From: Variovorax sp. HW608
Lineage (GTDB): Bacteria; Pseudomonadota; Gammaproteobacteria; Burkholderiales; Burkholderiaceae_C
DNA: 64,000 nt
Direction: 5' to 3'
Assembly (NCBI RefSeq): GCF_900090195.1
Contig: NZ_LT607803.1
Location: 5,172,229-5,236,228 of the forward strand
Made by a program: the position numbers and the translations under genes. This document shows, piece after piece, positions 35,528 to 45,287 of the stretch. The stretch's first letter is position 1. Every line of letters begins with the position of its first letter. A model generated the notes under the pieces. The model did no database searches. It worked only from the letters and a program-made list of their open reading frames with translations, and had not been told where the DNA came from.

Positions 35528-36751
35528 ATGCAAAAGCTTGGAGTGCACAGCGAAGTCGGCAAGCTCAGGACCGTGATGGTCTGCCGGCCGGGACTCGCCC
35601 ATCAGCGCCTGACGCCGGGCAACGCGGCGGAGCTGCTGTTCGACGACGTCCTGTGGGTTCAGGAAGCGCAGAAGGACCACTACGACTTCGTGCTCAAGAT
35701 GCGCGAGCGCGGCGCCGAGGTGCTCGACCTGCATGAACTGCTCGCCGAAACCTTGAAGGACACCGAGGCGCGCGCATTCGTGCTCGACCGCCGCATCACG
35801 GTCAACGACGTGGGGCTCGGTGTGAAGCACCTTCGCGCCTGGCTGGACCAGATGCCGGCCGAGAAACTGGCCGAGCACCTGATCGGCGGCATCGCGATCC
35901 TCGACGTGCCCAAGAGCGAGTGGTCGACCCTGCTCGAGGACGCGATGGGCGGCACCGACTTCCTGCTGCCGCCGATCCCGAACACGCTGTTCCAGCGCGA
36001 CCCCTCGTGCTGGATCTACAACGGCGTGACCTGCAACCCGATGTACTGGCCGGCGCGCAAGCCCGAGACGCTGCTGCAGCGTGCGGTCTACAAGTTCCAT
36101 CCGCGGTTCAAGGGGGCGGACTTCAAGATCTGGTGGGGCGATTCGGACGAGAACTTTGGCGCATCGACCATGGAAGGCGGCGACGTGATGCCGGTCGGCA
36201 AGGGCGTGGTGCTGATCGGCATGGGCGAGCGCACGACGCGGCAGGCGGTGTTCCAGGTCGCGCAGCAGTTGTTCGCGCACAAGGCTGCCGAACGCGTGAT
36301 CGGCTGCCTGATGCCCAAGAGCCGTGCGGCGATGCACCTGGACACGGTGTTCAGCTTCTGCGACCGCGAGGTCGTGACCGCATTCCGCGAGGTGTCCGAC
36401 CAGGTGCGCTGCTACAGCGTGCGGCCGGGCAAGGGCGAGGCGCTCGACATCCGGGCCGACAAGGGGCATCTGTTCGACGTCGTGAGGGAGGCCCTGGGCA
36501 TCCCCAAGATGCGCGTGGTCGACACCGGCGGCAACGCCTGGCAGGCCCAGCGCGAGCAATGGGACGACGGCAACAACGTCGTCGCGCTCGAACCCGGCGT
36601 GGTGGTGGCCTACGACCGCAACACGCATACCAACACGCTGCTGCGCAAGGCGGGCATCGAAGTGATCACGGTGCGCGGCGCGGAACTCGGACGCGGGCGT
36701 GGGGGCGGTCATTGCATGACCTGTCCCATCTCGCGCGATCCAGCCTACTGA
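35528..36751 (+). CDS. arcA: Arginine deiminase
   Basis: 407 aa guanidino-modifying enzyme converting arginine to citrulline and ammonia. The nucleophilic Cys is C396 in [12 protein letters not shown] near the C-terminus, with [12 protein letters not shown] and [23 protein letters not shown] also family-specific. The ATG follows GAAGGAGG. First gene of arcABC; it comes after potE and the binding protein rather than an arcD antiporter. Confidence 0.95.
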   Translation: MQKLGVHSEVGKLRTVMVCRPGLAHQRLTPGNAAELLFDDVLWVQEAQKDHYDFVLKMRERGAEVLDLHELLAETLKDTEARAFVLDRRITVNDVGLGVKHLRAWLDQMPAEKLAEHLIGGIAILDVPKSEWSTLLEDAMGGTDFLLPPIPNTLFQRDPSCWIYNGVTCNPMYWPARKPETLLQRAVYKFHPRFKGADFKIWWGDSDENFGASTMEGGDVMPVGKGVVLIGMGERTTRQAVFQVAQQLFAHKAAERVIGCLMPKSRAAMHLDTVFSFCDREVVTAFREVSDQVRCYSVRPGKGEALDIRADKGHLFDVVREALGIPKMRVVDTGGNAWQAQREQWDDGNNVVALEPGVVVAYDRNTHTNTLLRKAGIEVITVRGAELGRGRGGGHCMTCPISRDPAY

Positions 36752-36763
36752 CAGGAGAGTTAC

Positions 36764-37768
36764 ATGAGCTTCAATCTGCGCAACCGCTCCCTGCTGACCG
36801 TGCAGGACTACACCCAGCGCGAGTTCCGCTACCTGCTCGACCTCGCGCGGGACCTCAAGCGCGCCAAGTACGCGCGCACCGAGCAGCGCCATCTGCTGGG
36901 CAAGCAGATCTGCCTGATCTTCGAGAAGACCTCCACGCGCACCCGCTGCTCGTTCGAGGTGGCCTGCCATGACCAGGGCGCGCACGTGACCTACCTGGAC
37001 CCCGCGGGCTCGCAGATCGGCCACAAGGAATCGTTCAAGGACACGGCGCGCGTGCTGGGCCGCATGTACGACGCGATCGAGTACCGCGGCTCCAGCCAGA
37101 CCGGCGTCGAGACCCTCGCGAAGTACGCGGGCGTGCCGGTCTTCAACGGGCTCACCGACGAATACCACCCGACACAGATGCTCGCCGACGTGATGACCAT
37201 GCGCGAGCACAGCGACCGGCCGATCCACGAGATCAAGTACGCCTTCCTCGGCGACACCCGCAACAACATGGGCCATTCGCTGATGATCGTCGGCTGCCTC
37301 ATGGGCATGGACGTGCGCATCTGCGGACCGAAGTCGCTCTGGCCCGCCGAGGACTACCTGAAGATCGCGCGCGGCCTGGAAAAGCGCTACGGCGGCAAGC
37401 TCACCGTCACCGACGACCCCAAGGCGGCGGTCAAGGGCGTGGACTTCATCCACACCGACGTCTGGGTCTCGATGGGCGAGCCGAAGGAAGTCTGGAAGGA
37501 GCGCATCGACCTGCTCAAGGCCTACCAGGTCAACGCGGAGCTGATGAAGGCCAGCGGCAACCCGCAGGTCAGGTTCATGCACTGCCTGCCCGCGTTCCAT
37601 GACAGCGAGACGGTGCTGGGCAAGCAGATCGCCGAGACCTACGGCATCAGCAACGGCCTCGAAGTCTCCGACGAGGTGTTCGAGTCCGAATCCAACATCG
37701 CCTTCGAGCAGGCCGAGAACCGCATGCACACGATCAAGGCGATCCTGGTCGCGACGATGGGAGACTGA
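36764..37768 (+). CDS. arcB: Ornithine carbamoyltransferase, catabolic
   Basis: 334 aa. Carbamoyl-phosphate motif STRTR at residues 57-61, HPTQ in [11 protein letters not shown] and the ornithine-binding HCLPAF near residue 270. In this arc cluster it phosphorolyses citrulline to ornithine and carbamoyl phosphate. ATG preceded by CAGGAGAG. The anabolic argF would be a separate gene. Confidence 0.95.
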   Translation: MSFNLRNRSLLTVQDYTQREFRYLLDLARDLKRAKYARTEQRHLLGKQICLIFEKTSTRTRCSFEVACHDQGAHVTYLDPAGSQIGHKESFKDTARVLGRMYDAIEYRGSSQTGVETLAKYAGVPVFNGLTDEYHPTQMLADVMTMREHSDRPIHEIKYAFLGDTRNNMGHSLMIVGCLMGMDVRICGPKSLWPAEDYLKIARGLEKRYGGKLTVTDDPKAAVKGVDFIHTDVWVSMGEPKEVWKERIDLLKAYQVNAELMKASGNPQVRFMHCLPAFHDSETVLGKQIAETYGISNGLEVSDEVFESESNIAFEQAENRMHTIKAILVATMGD

Positions 37769-37769
37769 C

Positions 37770-38708
37770 ATGCTCATCGTCACCGCGCTCGGCGGAAATG
37801 CGCTGCTGCGACGCGGGCAGCCCATGACCTCGGAGAACCAGCGAGAAAACATCCGTATCGCCGCCAGGGCGCTCGCGCCGGTCGCACGCCAGCACGACAT
37901 GGTGGTCGGCCACGGCAACGGGCCGCAGGTCGGCCTGCTCGCGCTCCAGGGGGCGGCCTACACCGACGTGGAGACCTATCCGCTCGACGTGCTCGACGCC
38001 GAGACCGAAGGGATGATCGGCTACATGATCGAGCAGGAGCTGGGCAACCTGCTGCCTTTCGAGCGGCCCTTCGCGACGCTCCTGACCATGATCGAGGTCG
38101 ACCCGAAGGACCCGGCCTTCGCGAACCCGACCAAGTTCATCGGCCCGGTCTACAGCAAGGAAACCGCCGACCGGCTGGCGGCCGAGAAGGCGTGGGTCTT
38201 CAGGCAGGACGGCGACAAGTGGCGGCGCGTGGTTGCCTCGCCCGAGCCCAGGCGCATCTTCGAGCTGCGGCCGATCAAGTGGCTGCTCGAACAGAACACC
38301 ATCGTGATCGCGGCGGGCGGCGGCGGCATTCCGGCGGCCTACGAGCCCGGCGCTCAGCGCAAGCTGGGCGGCGTCGAATGCGTGATCGACAAGGACCTCG
38401 CCACCGAGCTGCTCGCGCGCGAACTCAAGGCCGACCTGTACGTGATGCTCACCGACGCCGATGCGGTGTACGTGGACTGGGGCAAGCCGATGCAACGCGC
38501 GATCCGCCGCGCATCGCCCGACGCGCTTTCGGCCATGACCTTCGCCGCCGGCTCGATGGGGCCGAAGGTGGCGGCGGCCTGCCGCTTCGCCAAGGCGACC
38601 GGCAAGACCGCCGCGATCGGCGCGCTCGGGGACCTGGAACGCATCATTGCGGGCGAAGCAGGAACCACGGTATCTTCGGCGGCGTCCGGCATCGTGCTGG
38701 CCAGGTAG
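37770..38708 (+). CDS. arcC: Carbamate kinase
   Basis: 312 aa amino-acid kinase family enzyme with [13 protein letters not shown] at the N-terminus, [16 protein letters not shown], and [12 protein letters not shown] around the active site. It makes ATP from carbamoyl phosphate, completing the arginine deiminase pathway. It starts one base after the arcB stop, indicating coupling. Confidence 0.95.
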   Translation: MLIVTALGGNALLRRGQPMTSENQRENIRIAARALAPVARQHDMVVGHGNGPQVGLLALQGAAYTDVETYPLDVLDAETEGMIGYMIEQELGNLLPFERPFATLLTMIEVDPKDPAFANPTKFIGPVYSKETADRLAAEKAWVFRQDGDKWRRVVASPEPRRIFELRPIKWLLEQNTIVIAAGGGGIPAAYEPGAQRKLGGVECVIDKDLATELLARELKADLYVMLTDADAVYVDWGKPMQRAIRRASPDALSAMTFAAGSMGPKVAAACRFAKATGKTAAIGALGDLERIIAGEAGTTVSSAASGIVLAR

Positions 38709-38748
38709 GCTGCCCGCGGGGAGGGACCCGACGGGAGGAGGAGTCCAG

Positions 38749-39390
38749 ATGGAAAACCGTGTTCTCGACCCGATCGACCGCAATTCCGAGATTCTCTTCG
38801 GCCTGTTCATGGTCCTGAGTTTCACCGGCACCTTGAGCGTGGCCACCGCGGGCCAGAAGGAGGTGCGCGAGATGCTCGTCGCGGCGATCGGCTGCAACAT
38901 CGCGTGGGGCTTCGTCGACGGCGTGATGTACGTACTGCGCAACCTCGTCGTGCGGGCGCGCCAGGCCAGGCTCTGGCGCGAGGTGATCGCGGGGGGCGCG
39001 CCCGAGCCGGCCCATGGCCTGATCGCGCAGGAACTCGGCCCGCTCGCGAGCGCCCTCGGGCCCTCCGAGCTGGAGCGCACGCGGCAGTGGATGGTCGCCC
39101 AGCCCGCGCATGTGGCGCCGGTCGCGGCGCTCACGCGACAGGATCTGGTGGGCGGCCTCGGCGTCTTTCTGCTGGTCTTCGCCTCGACCTTTCCGCCGGT
39201 GCTGCCTTTCTTCTTCTTCAGCGAGGTGCGCCCCGCGATGCGCGTGTCGGCCGCCATCGGCATCGCGATCATGTTCCTGTGCGGCTACGAATGGGGGCGC
39301 TACGCGGGCCTGAAGCCATGGCGCGCGGCGTTCGTGATGGCGGCGCTCGGGGCCGGCATCCAGGCCGTGATCATCGCGCTGGGCGGTTGA
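38749..39390 (+). CDS. VIT1/CCC1-like membrane protein
   Basis: 213 aa with about five hydrophobic segments. The N-terminal DRNSEILFGLFMVLSFTGTL and NIAWGFVDGVMYVLRNL resemble VIT1/CCC1 iron/manganese transporters, though divergent. A cytoplasmic loop separates TM2 and TM3. The start at 38749 has a strong GGGAGGAGG site. Neighbouring arcC and AI-2E genes do not clarify the role. Confidence 0.65.
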   Translation: MENRVLDPIDRNSEILFGLFMVLSFTGTLSVATAGQKEVREMLVAAIGCNIAWGFVDGVMYVLRNLVVRARQARLWREVIAGGAPEPAHGLIAQELGPLASALGPSELERTRQWMVAQPAHVAPVAALTRQDLVGGLGVFLLVFASTFPPVLPFFFFSEVRPAMRVSAAIGIAIMFLCGYEWGRYAGLKPWRAAFVMAALGAGIQAVIIALGG

Positions 39391-39411
39391 CGCAACTAAC
39401 CGGAGACGAGC

Positions 39412-40542
39412 ATGCAGATGCCTCAAGAATCCAACGGCGAACGGGTCTCGCTTGGCGCGTCCGCCCTCATGGACGTGCTGATCCGCGCCGGCCTCGTGAT
39501 CGTGCTCGCGCTGCTGTGCTATCGCGTGTTCTCGCCCTTCCTGACCCTGATCGCGTGGTCGCTGATCCTCGCGGTCACGCTCTATCCGGCCCAGCGGTCG
39601 CTCGCGCGCCGCGTGGGCGGCCGCCAGTGGCTCGCGGCCACGCTGCTGGTGCTCGCGGGCATCGTGCTGATCATCGTGCCGACGGCGGTGCTCTTGAGCT
39701 CGGTCGGCGATTCGGTGCGGCAACTGATCGCCGACGTGCAGAACAACTCGCTGCGCCTGCCCGCGCCGCGCGACAGCGTCGCGAAATGGCCGATCGTCGG
39801 CGAAAGGATCTTCGGGATCTGGTCGCAGGCCTACAACGACCTGCCGGCGCTGGTGCAGAGCCTGCAGCCGAAGATCGGCAACCTCGCGCGCACGGCGCTC
39901 AGCGCGGTCGCGGGCATCGGCGGCGCGCTCCTGATGTTCGTCGCGGCGATCATCGTCGCGGGCATCGTGATGGCCTTCGGCGAGGCCGGCAGCGGGGCCA
40001 TCCGCGCGATCTTCGTGCGCATCATCGGGCCGGCGCGCGGCGTCGAGTTCGCGGACCTCTCCACAGCCACGATCCGCGCGGTGGCGCAGGGCGTGATCGG
40101 CGTCGCCTTCATCCAGGCGATCATCGTCGGCGTGTGCCTGCTGATCGCGGGCATCCCGTGGGCCGGGGTGCTCTCGCTGATCGTGCTGGTGCTCGGCATC
40201 GCGCAGGTGCCGGCGATCATCGTGACCATCCCCGCGATCGCCTGGCTCTGGACGCGTGGCGACCAAAGCACCGGCGCCGCGGTCGCCTACACCGTGCTGC
40301 TGCTGGTCGCGGGCATGGCCGACAACGTGCTCAAGCCGCTGATGCTCGGCCGCGGGGTCGATGCGCCGATGCCCGTGATCCTGATCGGCGCGCTCGGCGG
40401 CATGGCGACCGCGGGCATCCTCGGCATGTTCGTCGGCGCCACCTTGCTCGCGCTCGGCTACCAGATCTTCATGGGCTGGGTCCATACCGGTCCGGCATCG
40501 GGCACGGCGGCGCCGAAAAGCGACCTGCCGGCCGCCGACTGA
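39412..40542 (+). CDS. AI-2E family transporter
   Basis: 376 aa integral membrane protein of the AI-2 exporter (TqsA/YdiK) superfamily with about eight TM segments, including IPWAGVLSLIVLVLGIAQVPAIIV and VLKPLMLGRGVDAPMPVILIGALGGM regions. Members export small molecules or exchange ions. It is followed at 4 bp by an outer-membrane efflux gene, so it may be part of the same transcript. Confidence 0.87.
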   Translation: MQMPQESNGERVSLGASALMDVLIRAGLVIVLALLCYRVFSPFLTLIAWSLILAVTLYPAQRSLARRVGGRQWLAATLLVLAGIVLIIVPTAVLLSSVGDSVRQLIADVQNNSLRLPAPRDSVAKWPIVGERIFGIWSQAYNDLPALVQSLQPKIGNLARTALSAVAGIGGALLMFVAAIIVAGIVMAFGEAGSGAIRAIFVRIIGPARGVEFADLSTATIRAVAQGVIGVAFIQAIIVGVCLLIAGIPWAGVLSLIVLVLGIAQVPAIIVTIPAIAWLWTRGDQSTGAAVAYTVLLLVAGMADNVLKPLMLGRGVDAPMPVILIGALGGMATAGILGMFVGATLLALGYQIFMGWVHTGPASGTAAPKSDLPAAD

Positions 40543-40546
40543 AGGC

Positions 40547-42109
40547 ATGCCGGCCGCGATCCCGCGTTGGCGCACTGCGACCCTGCTCTGGTCCGCATGC
40601 CTGGCGCTGGGCGGCTGCACCATGCTCGGGCCGGACTTCGCGCGGCCCGTGGTGCCCTGGGCGCAGGACTGGTCCGGCAACGCCGGGCGCACGCTCTCCG
40701 CGGATGCTCTGCCGCGCGCGCGGGTCGTGGCCGATGACTGGTGGCGCAGCTTCGACGACCCCGTGCTCGACGATCTCGTGGCCGAGGCCCAGCGCCTCAA
40801 TCCCGGCGTGCGCCTCGCGGCGATGCGCATCCTCGAATCGCGCGCGCAGCTCGGCATCGCGGGCAGCGGCCTCTATCCGCAGGTGCAGCAGGTGAGCGCC
40901 AATGCGCTGCGCGCCGGCCAGCGGCAGTCGCGCGGCGCGAGCACCGCCTTCTGGAGCGCCAGCGCGGGCTTCAACATCGCCTGGGAGATGGACTTCTGGG
41001 GCAAGTACCGCCGCGGCATCGAGTCGGCCGACGCGGGCTACTTCGCGACCATCGCGCAGTACGACGACGTGCAGGTGCTGGTCGCGGCGCAGGCGGCGAG
41101 CCTCTACGGCAGCATCCGAACGACCGAGCTGCGCCTTCGCATCGCGCACGAGAACGCCGAGATCCAGAAGCGCAGCCTCCAGATCACCGAGCGGCTGTTC
41201 AAGAGCGGCAACGAATCCGAGCTCGACGTGCAGCAGGCCCGTTCGCTGTATCTGGGCACGCTGGCGACCATCCCCGAGTTCGAGGGCGTGTTGCGCCAGT
41301 CGCAGAACGCGCTCGCTGTGCTGCTCGGCCGGCCGCCCGGCCCCTTGCCCGAGATGGCGGCCGGGCAGGGCCGCATCCCGCGCGCGGAGCTCGGGCTGAT
41401 CGTCGACGTGCCCGCGGACCTGTTGCGGCGCCGGCCCGACGTGCGCACGGCAGAGATGCAGCTCGCTGCGCAGTCGGCGCTGATCGGGATCAGCGAGGCG
41501 GCGCTCTATCCCTCGATCGCGCTCGGCGGCACGCTCGGCCTGTCGGCCACCTCGATCGCGGGTTCGCCCTCTACGGCGAGCTGGGCGATCGGTCCGGCGC
41601 TGGTGTGGAACGTGTTCGACCACGGCAACCTCAGGAACCAGGTGCTGGTGCAGGACGCGCGCTTCCGCGAGCTGCAGGAGCAGTACCAGAACACGGTGCT
41701 GACCGCCGCGCGCGAGATGGACGATGCCGCGGCCGGCTTCGCGAGCAACCGGGCGCAGATCGATCTGCTCGAAGGCGCGGTGCAGGCCGCGCGCCGCTCG
41801 CTCGACATCGCGACGATCCAGTATCGCGAAGGCCTGGTCGACTTCCAGCGCGTGCTCGATTCGCAGCGCACGCTGTTCAGCCAGCAGGAGCAGCTCGTGA
41901 GCACGCAAGGCAGCGTGGTGCAAAGCCTCGTGGCCCTCTACAAGGCCCTGGGTGGCGGCTGGCAGGCAGCGCGCGAGCGGCCGCTGCCGATCGACGAGGA
42001 AACACGCCGCGCGATGGCCGAACGCAGCGACTGGAAGCCCCTTTTGAACGATCCATTGCCGCCCCCGGGGGCGCAGCCGCCTTCGCGGCAACGGAGCGAA
42101 ATGCCATGA
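40547..42109 (+). CDS. Outer-membrane efflux lipoprotein, OprM/NodT family
   Basis: 520 aa outer-membrane factor. Lipobox LALGGC gives a lipidated Cys at residue 24, then two OEP repeats with long helices (for instance DLLRRRPDVRTAEMQLAAQS). It forms the outer-membrane duct for the HlyD-type adaptor and DUF2955 pump encoded next. Its TGA at 42107-42109 overlaps the ATG of the following mini-ORF. Confidence 0.9.
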   Translation: MPAAIPRWRTATLLWSACLALGGCTMLGPDFARPVVPWAQDWSGNAGRTLSADALPRARVVADDWWRSFDDPVLDDLVAEAQRLNPGVRLAAMRILESRAQLGIAGSGLYPQVQQVSANALRAGQRQSRGASTAFWSASAGFNIAWEMDFWGKYRRGIESADAGYFATIAQYDDVQVLVAAQAASLYGSIRTTELRLRIAHENAEIQKRSLQITERLFKSGNESELDVQQARSLYLGTLATIPEFEGVLRQSQNALAVLLGRPPGPLPEMAAGQGRIPRAELGLIVDVPADLLRRRPDVRTAEMQLAAQSALIGISEAALYPSIALGGTLGLSATSIAGSPSTASWAIGPALVWNVFDHGNLRNQVLVQDARFRELQEQYQNTVLTAAREMDDAAAGFASNRAQIDLLEGAVQAARRSLDIATIQYREGLVDFQRVLDSQRTLFSQQEQLVSTQGSVVQSLVALYKALGGGWQAARERPLPIDEETRRAMAERSDWKPLLNDPLPPPGAQPPSRQRSEMP

Positions 42110-42158
42110 GCCGCCGGGCCGCCCCAAGGCGAATACCGCAGCGCTGCTGCGCGGAGGT
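42105..42158 (+). repeat. 54-bp repeat, copy 2
   Basis: Identical over 54 bases to 30758-30811, including the CGCAGC-GCT-GCTGCG hairpin and the GGAGGT ribosome site. Here it joins the outer-membrane factor gene to the HlyD gene. Just upstream, still inside the preceding gene, is a GC-rich palindromic stretch (GCCCCCGGGGGC at 42060-42071), which makes the C-terminus of that protein look repeat-derived. Confidence 0.85.
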
Positions 42159-42168
42159 CCCCCAATGA
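42106..42168 (+). CDS. Bridging mini-ORF (20 aa), copy 2
   Basis: A 21-codon frame whose ATG overlaps the upstream stop (ATGA at 42106-42109). Its TGA (42166-42168) overlaps the ATG of the HlyD gene at 42165. Product begins MSRRAAPRRIPQRCC as in copy 1, with two different residues near the end. The overlaps on both sides show a fully coupled chain of three frames. Confidence 0.45.
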   Translation: MSRRAAPRRIPQRCCAEVPQ

Positions 42169-43310
42169 GCGATCAAACCGCCACCCCGCCACCTGATCCC
42201 GATGTGCCGCCCGAGGCGCCGGCGCCGGCGCCGAAAGCCGGCGCCGGCACGCGCATCGGCGCGCTGGTGCTGACCGTCCTCATCGTCGGCAGCCTGGTCA
42301 TCTACTTCGTCGGCGACCGCCTCACGCCGAGCACCTCGCAGGCGCGCGTCCAGGCTTTCGTGGTGCCGGTGGCGGCCGAGGTCGGGGGCAAGGTGCTGGC
42401 GGTGCACGTGCGCGACAACGACGAGGTGCAGCCGGGACAGCCCTTGCTCGACATCGATCCCGAGCCCTTCCGCATCGCGCTGCGCCGTTCGCAAGCCGAC
42501 TTCGAATCGGTGCGGCGTTCCGTGCAGGGCTCGGTCGCCGGCGTGGACGCGGCGCGCGCCGCATTGAGCGTCGCCCAGGCCGGCCGCGAGATGGCCGAGC
42601 GCGATGCCAGCCGTCAGGAAAGGCTGCACGACGAAGACCCGGGTGCGATCTCGGTGCGGCGCCTGGAGATCGCGCAGTCCACGCGCGACCAGGCGCGCAG
42701 CCAAGCCAAGCGCGCCGAGGCGGACCTGCGCAAGGCAGAGGAGGCGGCCGGCGACAGCGGGGAGGGCAACGCACAGCTGCAAAGCGCGCGGGCCGCGATG
42801 GAGAAGGCCGAGCTCGACCTCGCGCGCACCCGGGTGCTCGCGCCCGCGCGCGGCAGGGTCACCGACCTGACGACCGACGTGGGCCTGTTCGCGCAGCCCG
42901 GCGCGCCGCTGATGACGCTGATCGCGATGCACGACCTCTGGATCAGCGCCGAGATGACCGAGAACAACCTGGGCAACATCCAACCCGGCAACGAAGCGGC
43001 CATCGCCCTCGACCTGCTGCCGGGGCAGGTGCTCAAGGGGCGCGTGCGCAGCGTGGGCCGCGGCGTGAGCAGCGGCAAGCAAGGCTCGCCCGGGGCCCTG
43101 CCCACGGTCGAGAACAGCCGCGACTGGCTGCGCCAGGCCCAGCGCTTCCCGGTGGTGGTGGAGTTCGACCCGTCCGAACTCGGCCGGCTGCGCGGCGTGC
43201 AGGTGGGCGGCCAGGCGGATGTGCTGGTCTTCACCGGCGACCACCCGGTGATGAACGCCCTCGGCGCGCTCTACATCCGCGTCGTGAGCTGGCTGTCGTA
43301 CCTCTACTGA
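42165..43310 (+). CDS. HlyD-family membrane fusion protein
   Basis: 381 aa adaptor: Pro/Ala-rich cytoplasmic start, one TM segment (IGALVLTVLIVGSLVIYFVG), then a barrel-sandwich domain (VPVAAEVGGKVLAVHVRDN), a long coiled-coil hairpin (about 95-220) and the second lipoyl half (ARTRVLAPARGRVTDL). It resembles EmrA/AaeA-type periplasmic adaptors. It links the outer-membrane factor before it to the DUF2955 membrane pump after it. Confidence 0.9.
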   Translation: MSDQTATPPPDPDVPPEAPAPAPKAGAGTRIGALVLTVLIVGSLVIYFVGDRLTPSTSQARVQAFVVPVAAEVGGKVLAVHVRDNDEVQPGQPLLDIDPEPFRIALRRSQADFESVRRSVQGSVAGVDAARAALSVAQAGREMAERDASRQERLHDEDPGAISVRRLEIAQSTRDQARSQAKRAEADLRKAEEAAGDSGEGNAQLQSARAAMEKAELDLARTRVLAPARGRVTDLTTDVGLFAQPGAPLMTLIAMHDLWISAEMTENNLGNIQPGNEAAIALDLLPGQVLKGRVRSVGRGVSSGKQGSPGALPTVENSRDWLRQAQRFPVVVEFDPSELGRLRGVQVGGQADVLVFTGDHPVMNALGALYIRVVSWLSYLY

Positions 43311-43325
43311 GCACTGGAGCCCTCC

Positions 43326-44366
43326 ATGACGCGCGGTGACAAGGCCAGCCTGCGCCTGACCCTCGGACTGGGCCTGGCAACCGCGCTGGCCTACGGGCTC
43401 GCGCTGAAGCTGCCGTTCGTGGTCTGCGTGATGGCGGTGCTGGTGCTGTGCAAGCCCGGCCCGCCGATGCCGCTGGTGAAGGGCATCGTCGTCGCGCTCG
43501 TTCTCGCAGGGCTGGTGGCGGCCGGCGTCCTGATGGTTCCACTGCTCGAGCACTACGCGTTCGCCGGCGTGCTGCTGACGGCCGTGGTGCTCCATGCGGT
43601 GTTCCGCGCCGGGCAGGCCCGCGGTGGCGCAGTGACCATCCTGCTGGTGATTTCCTTCGCGATGATGCCCGTGGCGGGCGTGGCGGAGCAATCGCTCGTC
43701 GCCGTGCTCAGCGGCACGCTGGCCGTCGGCCTGGGCGTCGGCACGCTGGTGAGCGCCATGTCCAGCGCGCTGTTCCCCGATCCGCCGCAGCCGGCGAGGG
43801 CGCCCGTGCAGCGCGCCGGCGCCGCTTCGGCCAACTGGATCGCGCTGCGCGGGACGATCATCGTCATGCCGGTCTTCGTGCTCGCGCTGACCAACCCTTC
43901 GTTCTATCTCGCCGCCATCATGAAGACGGCAACGCTGGCGCAACAGGCCGGCGAGGCGCAGGCGGGCGCGGCGAGCCGCGAGCTCGTGGGCTCGACCCTC
44001 ATGGGTGCCTTCATCGGCATGGGCGTGTGGATGGGCCTGTCGCTGTGGCCGAGCCTGTGGATGCTGAGCTTGTGGCTGATGGCCGCGGCGCTGTGGACGG
44101 GCTCGGCCATGTTCGGCGTGCGGCGCACGCGCTTTCGCCCCTCGTTCTGGAGCAATGCGCTGGTGACCGCGCTGATCCTGCTCGGCCCCGCGATCGAGGA
44201 CAGCGCAAGCGGCAAGAGCGTGCTCGAAGGCTCGGTCATGCGCACCTGCCTGTTCGTGGGCGTGGCGTTCTACGCCTCGGCCACGGTGTGGATCCTCGAA
44301 CGCTGGAGACGCCGTACACCGAAGCCGGCCCCTCCACCCGATGTCAACCGAGCGAGTGCCAAATGA
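43326..44366 (+). CDS. DUF2955 family membrane protein (FUSC-like efflux component)
   Basis: 346 aa with about ten predicted TM segments, arranged in two halves separated by a loop with PDPPQPARAPVQ. The family is typically found with HlyD adaptors and resembles the membrane half of fusaric-acid/aromatic-acid exporters such as AaeB. It probably exports small acids with the preceding adaptor and outer-membrane factor. Substrate unknown. Stop overlaps the following channel gene (ATGA). Confidence 0.8.
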   Translation: MTRGDKASLRLTLGLGLATALAYGLALKLPFVVCVMAVLVLCKPGPPMPLVKGIVVALVLAGLVAAGVLMVPLLEHYAFAGVLLTAVVLHAVFRAGQARGGAVTILLVISFAMMPVAGVAEQSLVAVLSGTLAVGLGVGTLVSAMSSALFPDPPQPARAPVQRAGAASANWIALRGTIIVMPVFVLALTNPSFYLAAIMKTATLAQQAGEAQAGAASRELVGSTLMGAFIGMGVWMGLSLWPSLWMLSLWLMAAALWTGSAMFGVRRTRFRPSFWSNALVTALILLGPAIEDSASGKSVLEGSVMRTCLFVGVAFYASATVWILERWRRRTPKPAPPPDVNRASAK

Positions 44367-44695
44367 AAGCTTCCAGGATCATCAGACGCCGCTTCTTCCA
44401 CGAGCTTTGGCGCGGGCTGGCCATCATCTGGCCCGTGTTGTCGGGGCTGCTGGTGCTGATGGCGCTGATCGGGCTGCTCGTCGCGAAGGTGGAAGGCTGG
44501 CCGCTGAGCGACGGGCTGTACTTCTCCTTCGTCACCGGGCTGACGGTCGGTTATGGCGACCTCGTGCCCAAGGCAGGGCTCTCGCGCGTGCTGGCCATGT
44601 CGATCGGGCTGTGCGGGATCGTCCTGACCGGCCTCGTGGTGGCCATCGCCGTGGAGGCGCTGCGTGCGGCCCTGAGCAGCGAGGATCGCGGATGA
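44363..44695 (+). CDS. Small two-TM potassium channel
   Basis: 110 aa protein with two TM helices flanking a pore loop. The selectivity filter TVGYGD is at residues 61-66. No RCK or other regulatory domain follows, so it is a minimal KcsA-like channel protein. It is coupled to the DUF2955 efflux gene by a 4-nt overlap, an unusual pairing that may balance charge during transport. Confidence 0.88.
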   Translation: MKASRIIRRRFFHELWRGLAIIWPVLSGLLVLMALIGLLVAKVEGWPLSDGLYFSFVTGLTVGYGDLVPKAGLSRVLAMSIGLCGIVLTGLVVAIAVEALRAALSSEDRG

Positions 44696-44822
44696 GCTGC
44701 CTGCAACGAGCTGCAGTTCCCGCCACCTAAAGTCGCCTGGCTTTACGTGACGTTCATCAGAATGCCATTCGGCAAGGCCATCATGCATGGCTCGAACGAG
44801 AAACAGAACGAGAGCAAACGCC

Positions 44823-45287
44823 ATGGCACATCCTCCGTCGCAATCGATCGCCAACGCTCGAACGACTGCTGAGCTCGGCTCGGACACGGCCATTCCGATC
44901 CTCGTGGCCGAGGTCTTCGAGGAGGCGCCGCCCGGCGAGCGCTGCAGTCTCGTCGAGGCGCTGATGCGGCCGCTGGGCGTGCTGTCGCTGGTGGCCATCG
45001 CCAACGGCATCTTCGCCAGGATCCGGTTCCGCAACGCCGGCCAGGAGCCGAAGGTCCGCTTCGAGGACATCCAGAACGTCCATGCCGCCGACGTGGTCGC
45101 GCTGGTCCGGCACGCGCAACAGGTCAGCGTCGAGACCGTCGACGGTCTGGCTCAGCTGCTGGTCTCGTCGGCAGGCCTGGCGGGCTCAGCCGCCGCGACA
45201 CTGCTGATCGCGCTGCTCGTGCAACGGGCGCGATCGCGAGGCGGATTGCGATCGGCTTCTGCCAGCCACTTGGCTGATCCTTTCTGA
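44823..45287 (+). CDS. Hypothetical protein with C-terminal TM segment
   Basis: About 154 aa from the ATG at 44823; an in-frame ATG at 44787 would add 12 residues. No family recognised. It contains a moderately hydrophobic stretch near MRPLGVLSLVAIANGIF and a clear C-terminal membrane segment (LAGSAAATLLIALLVQ) followed by positive residues. Coding potential is supported by length and GC-biased third positions; function cannot be named. Confidence 0.55.
   Translation: MAHPPSQSIANARTTAELGSDTAIPILVAEVFEEAPPGERCSLVEALMRPLGVLSLVAIANGIFARIRFRNAGQEPKVRFEDIQNVHAADVVALVRHAQQVSVETVDGLAQLLVSSAGLAGSAAATLLIALLVQRARSRGGLRSASASHLADPF

Noticed and set aside
41877-43943. 688-codon minus-strand open frame over the efflux genes
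   Set aside because: Antisense shadow of the outer-membrane factor, HlyD and DUF2955 genes, with no recognisable motif.
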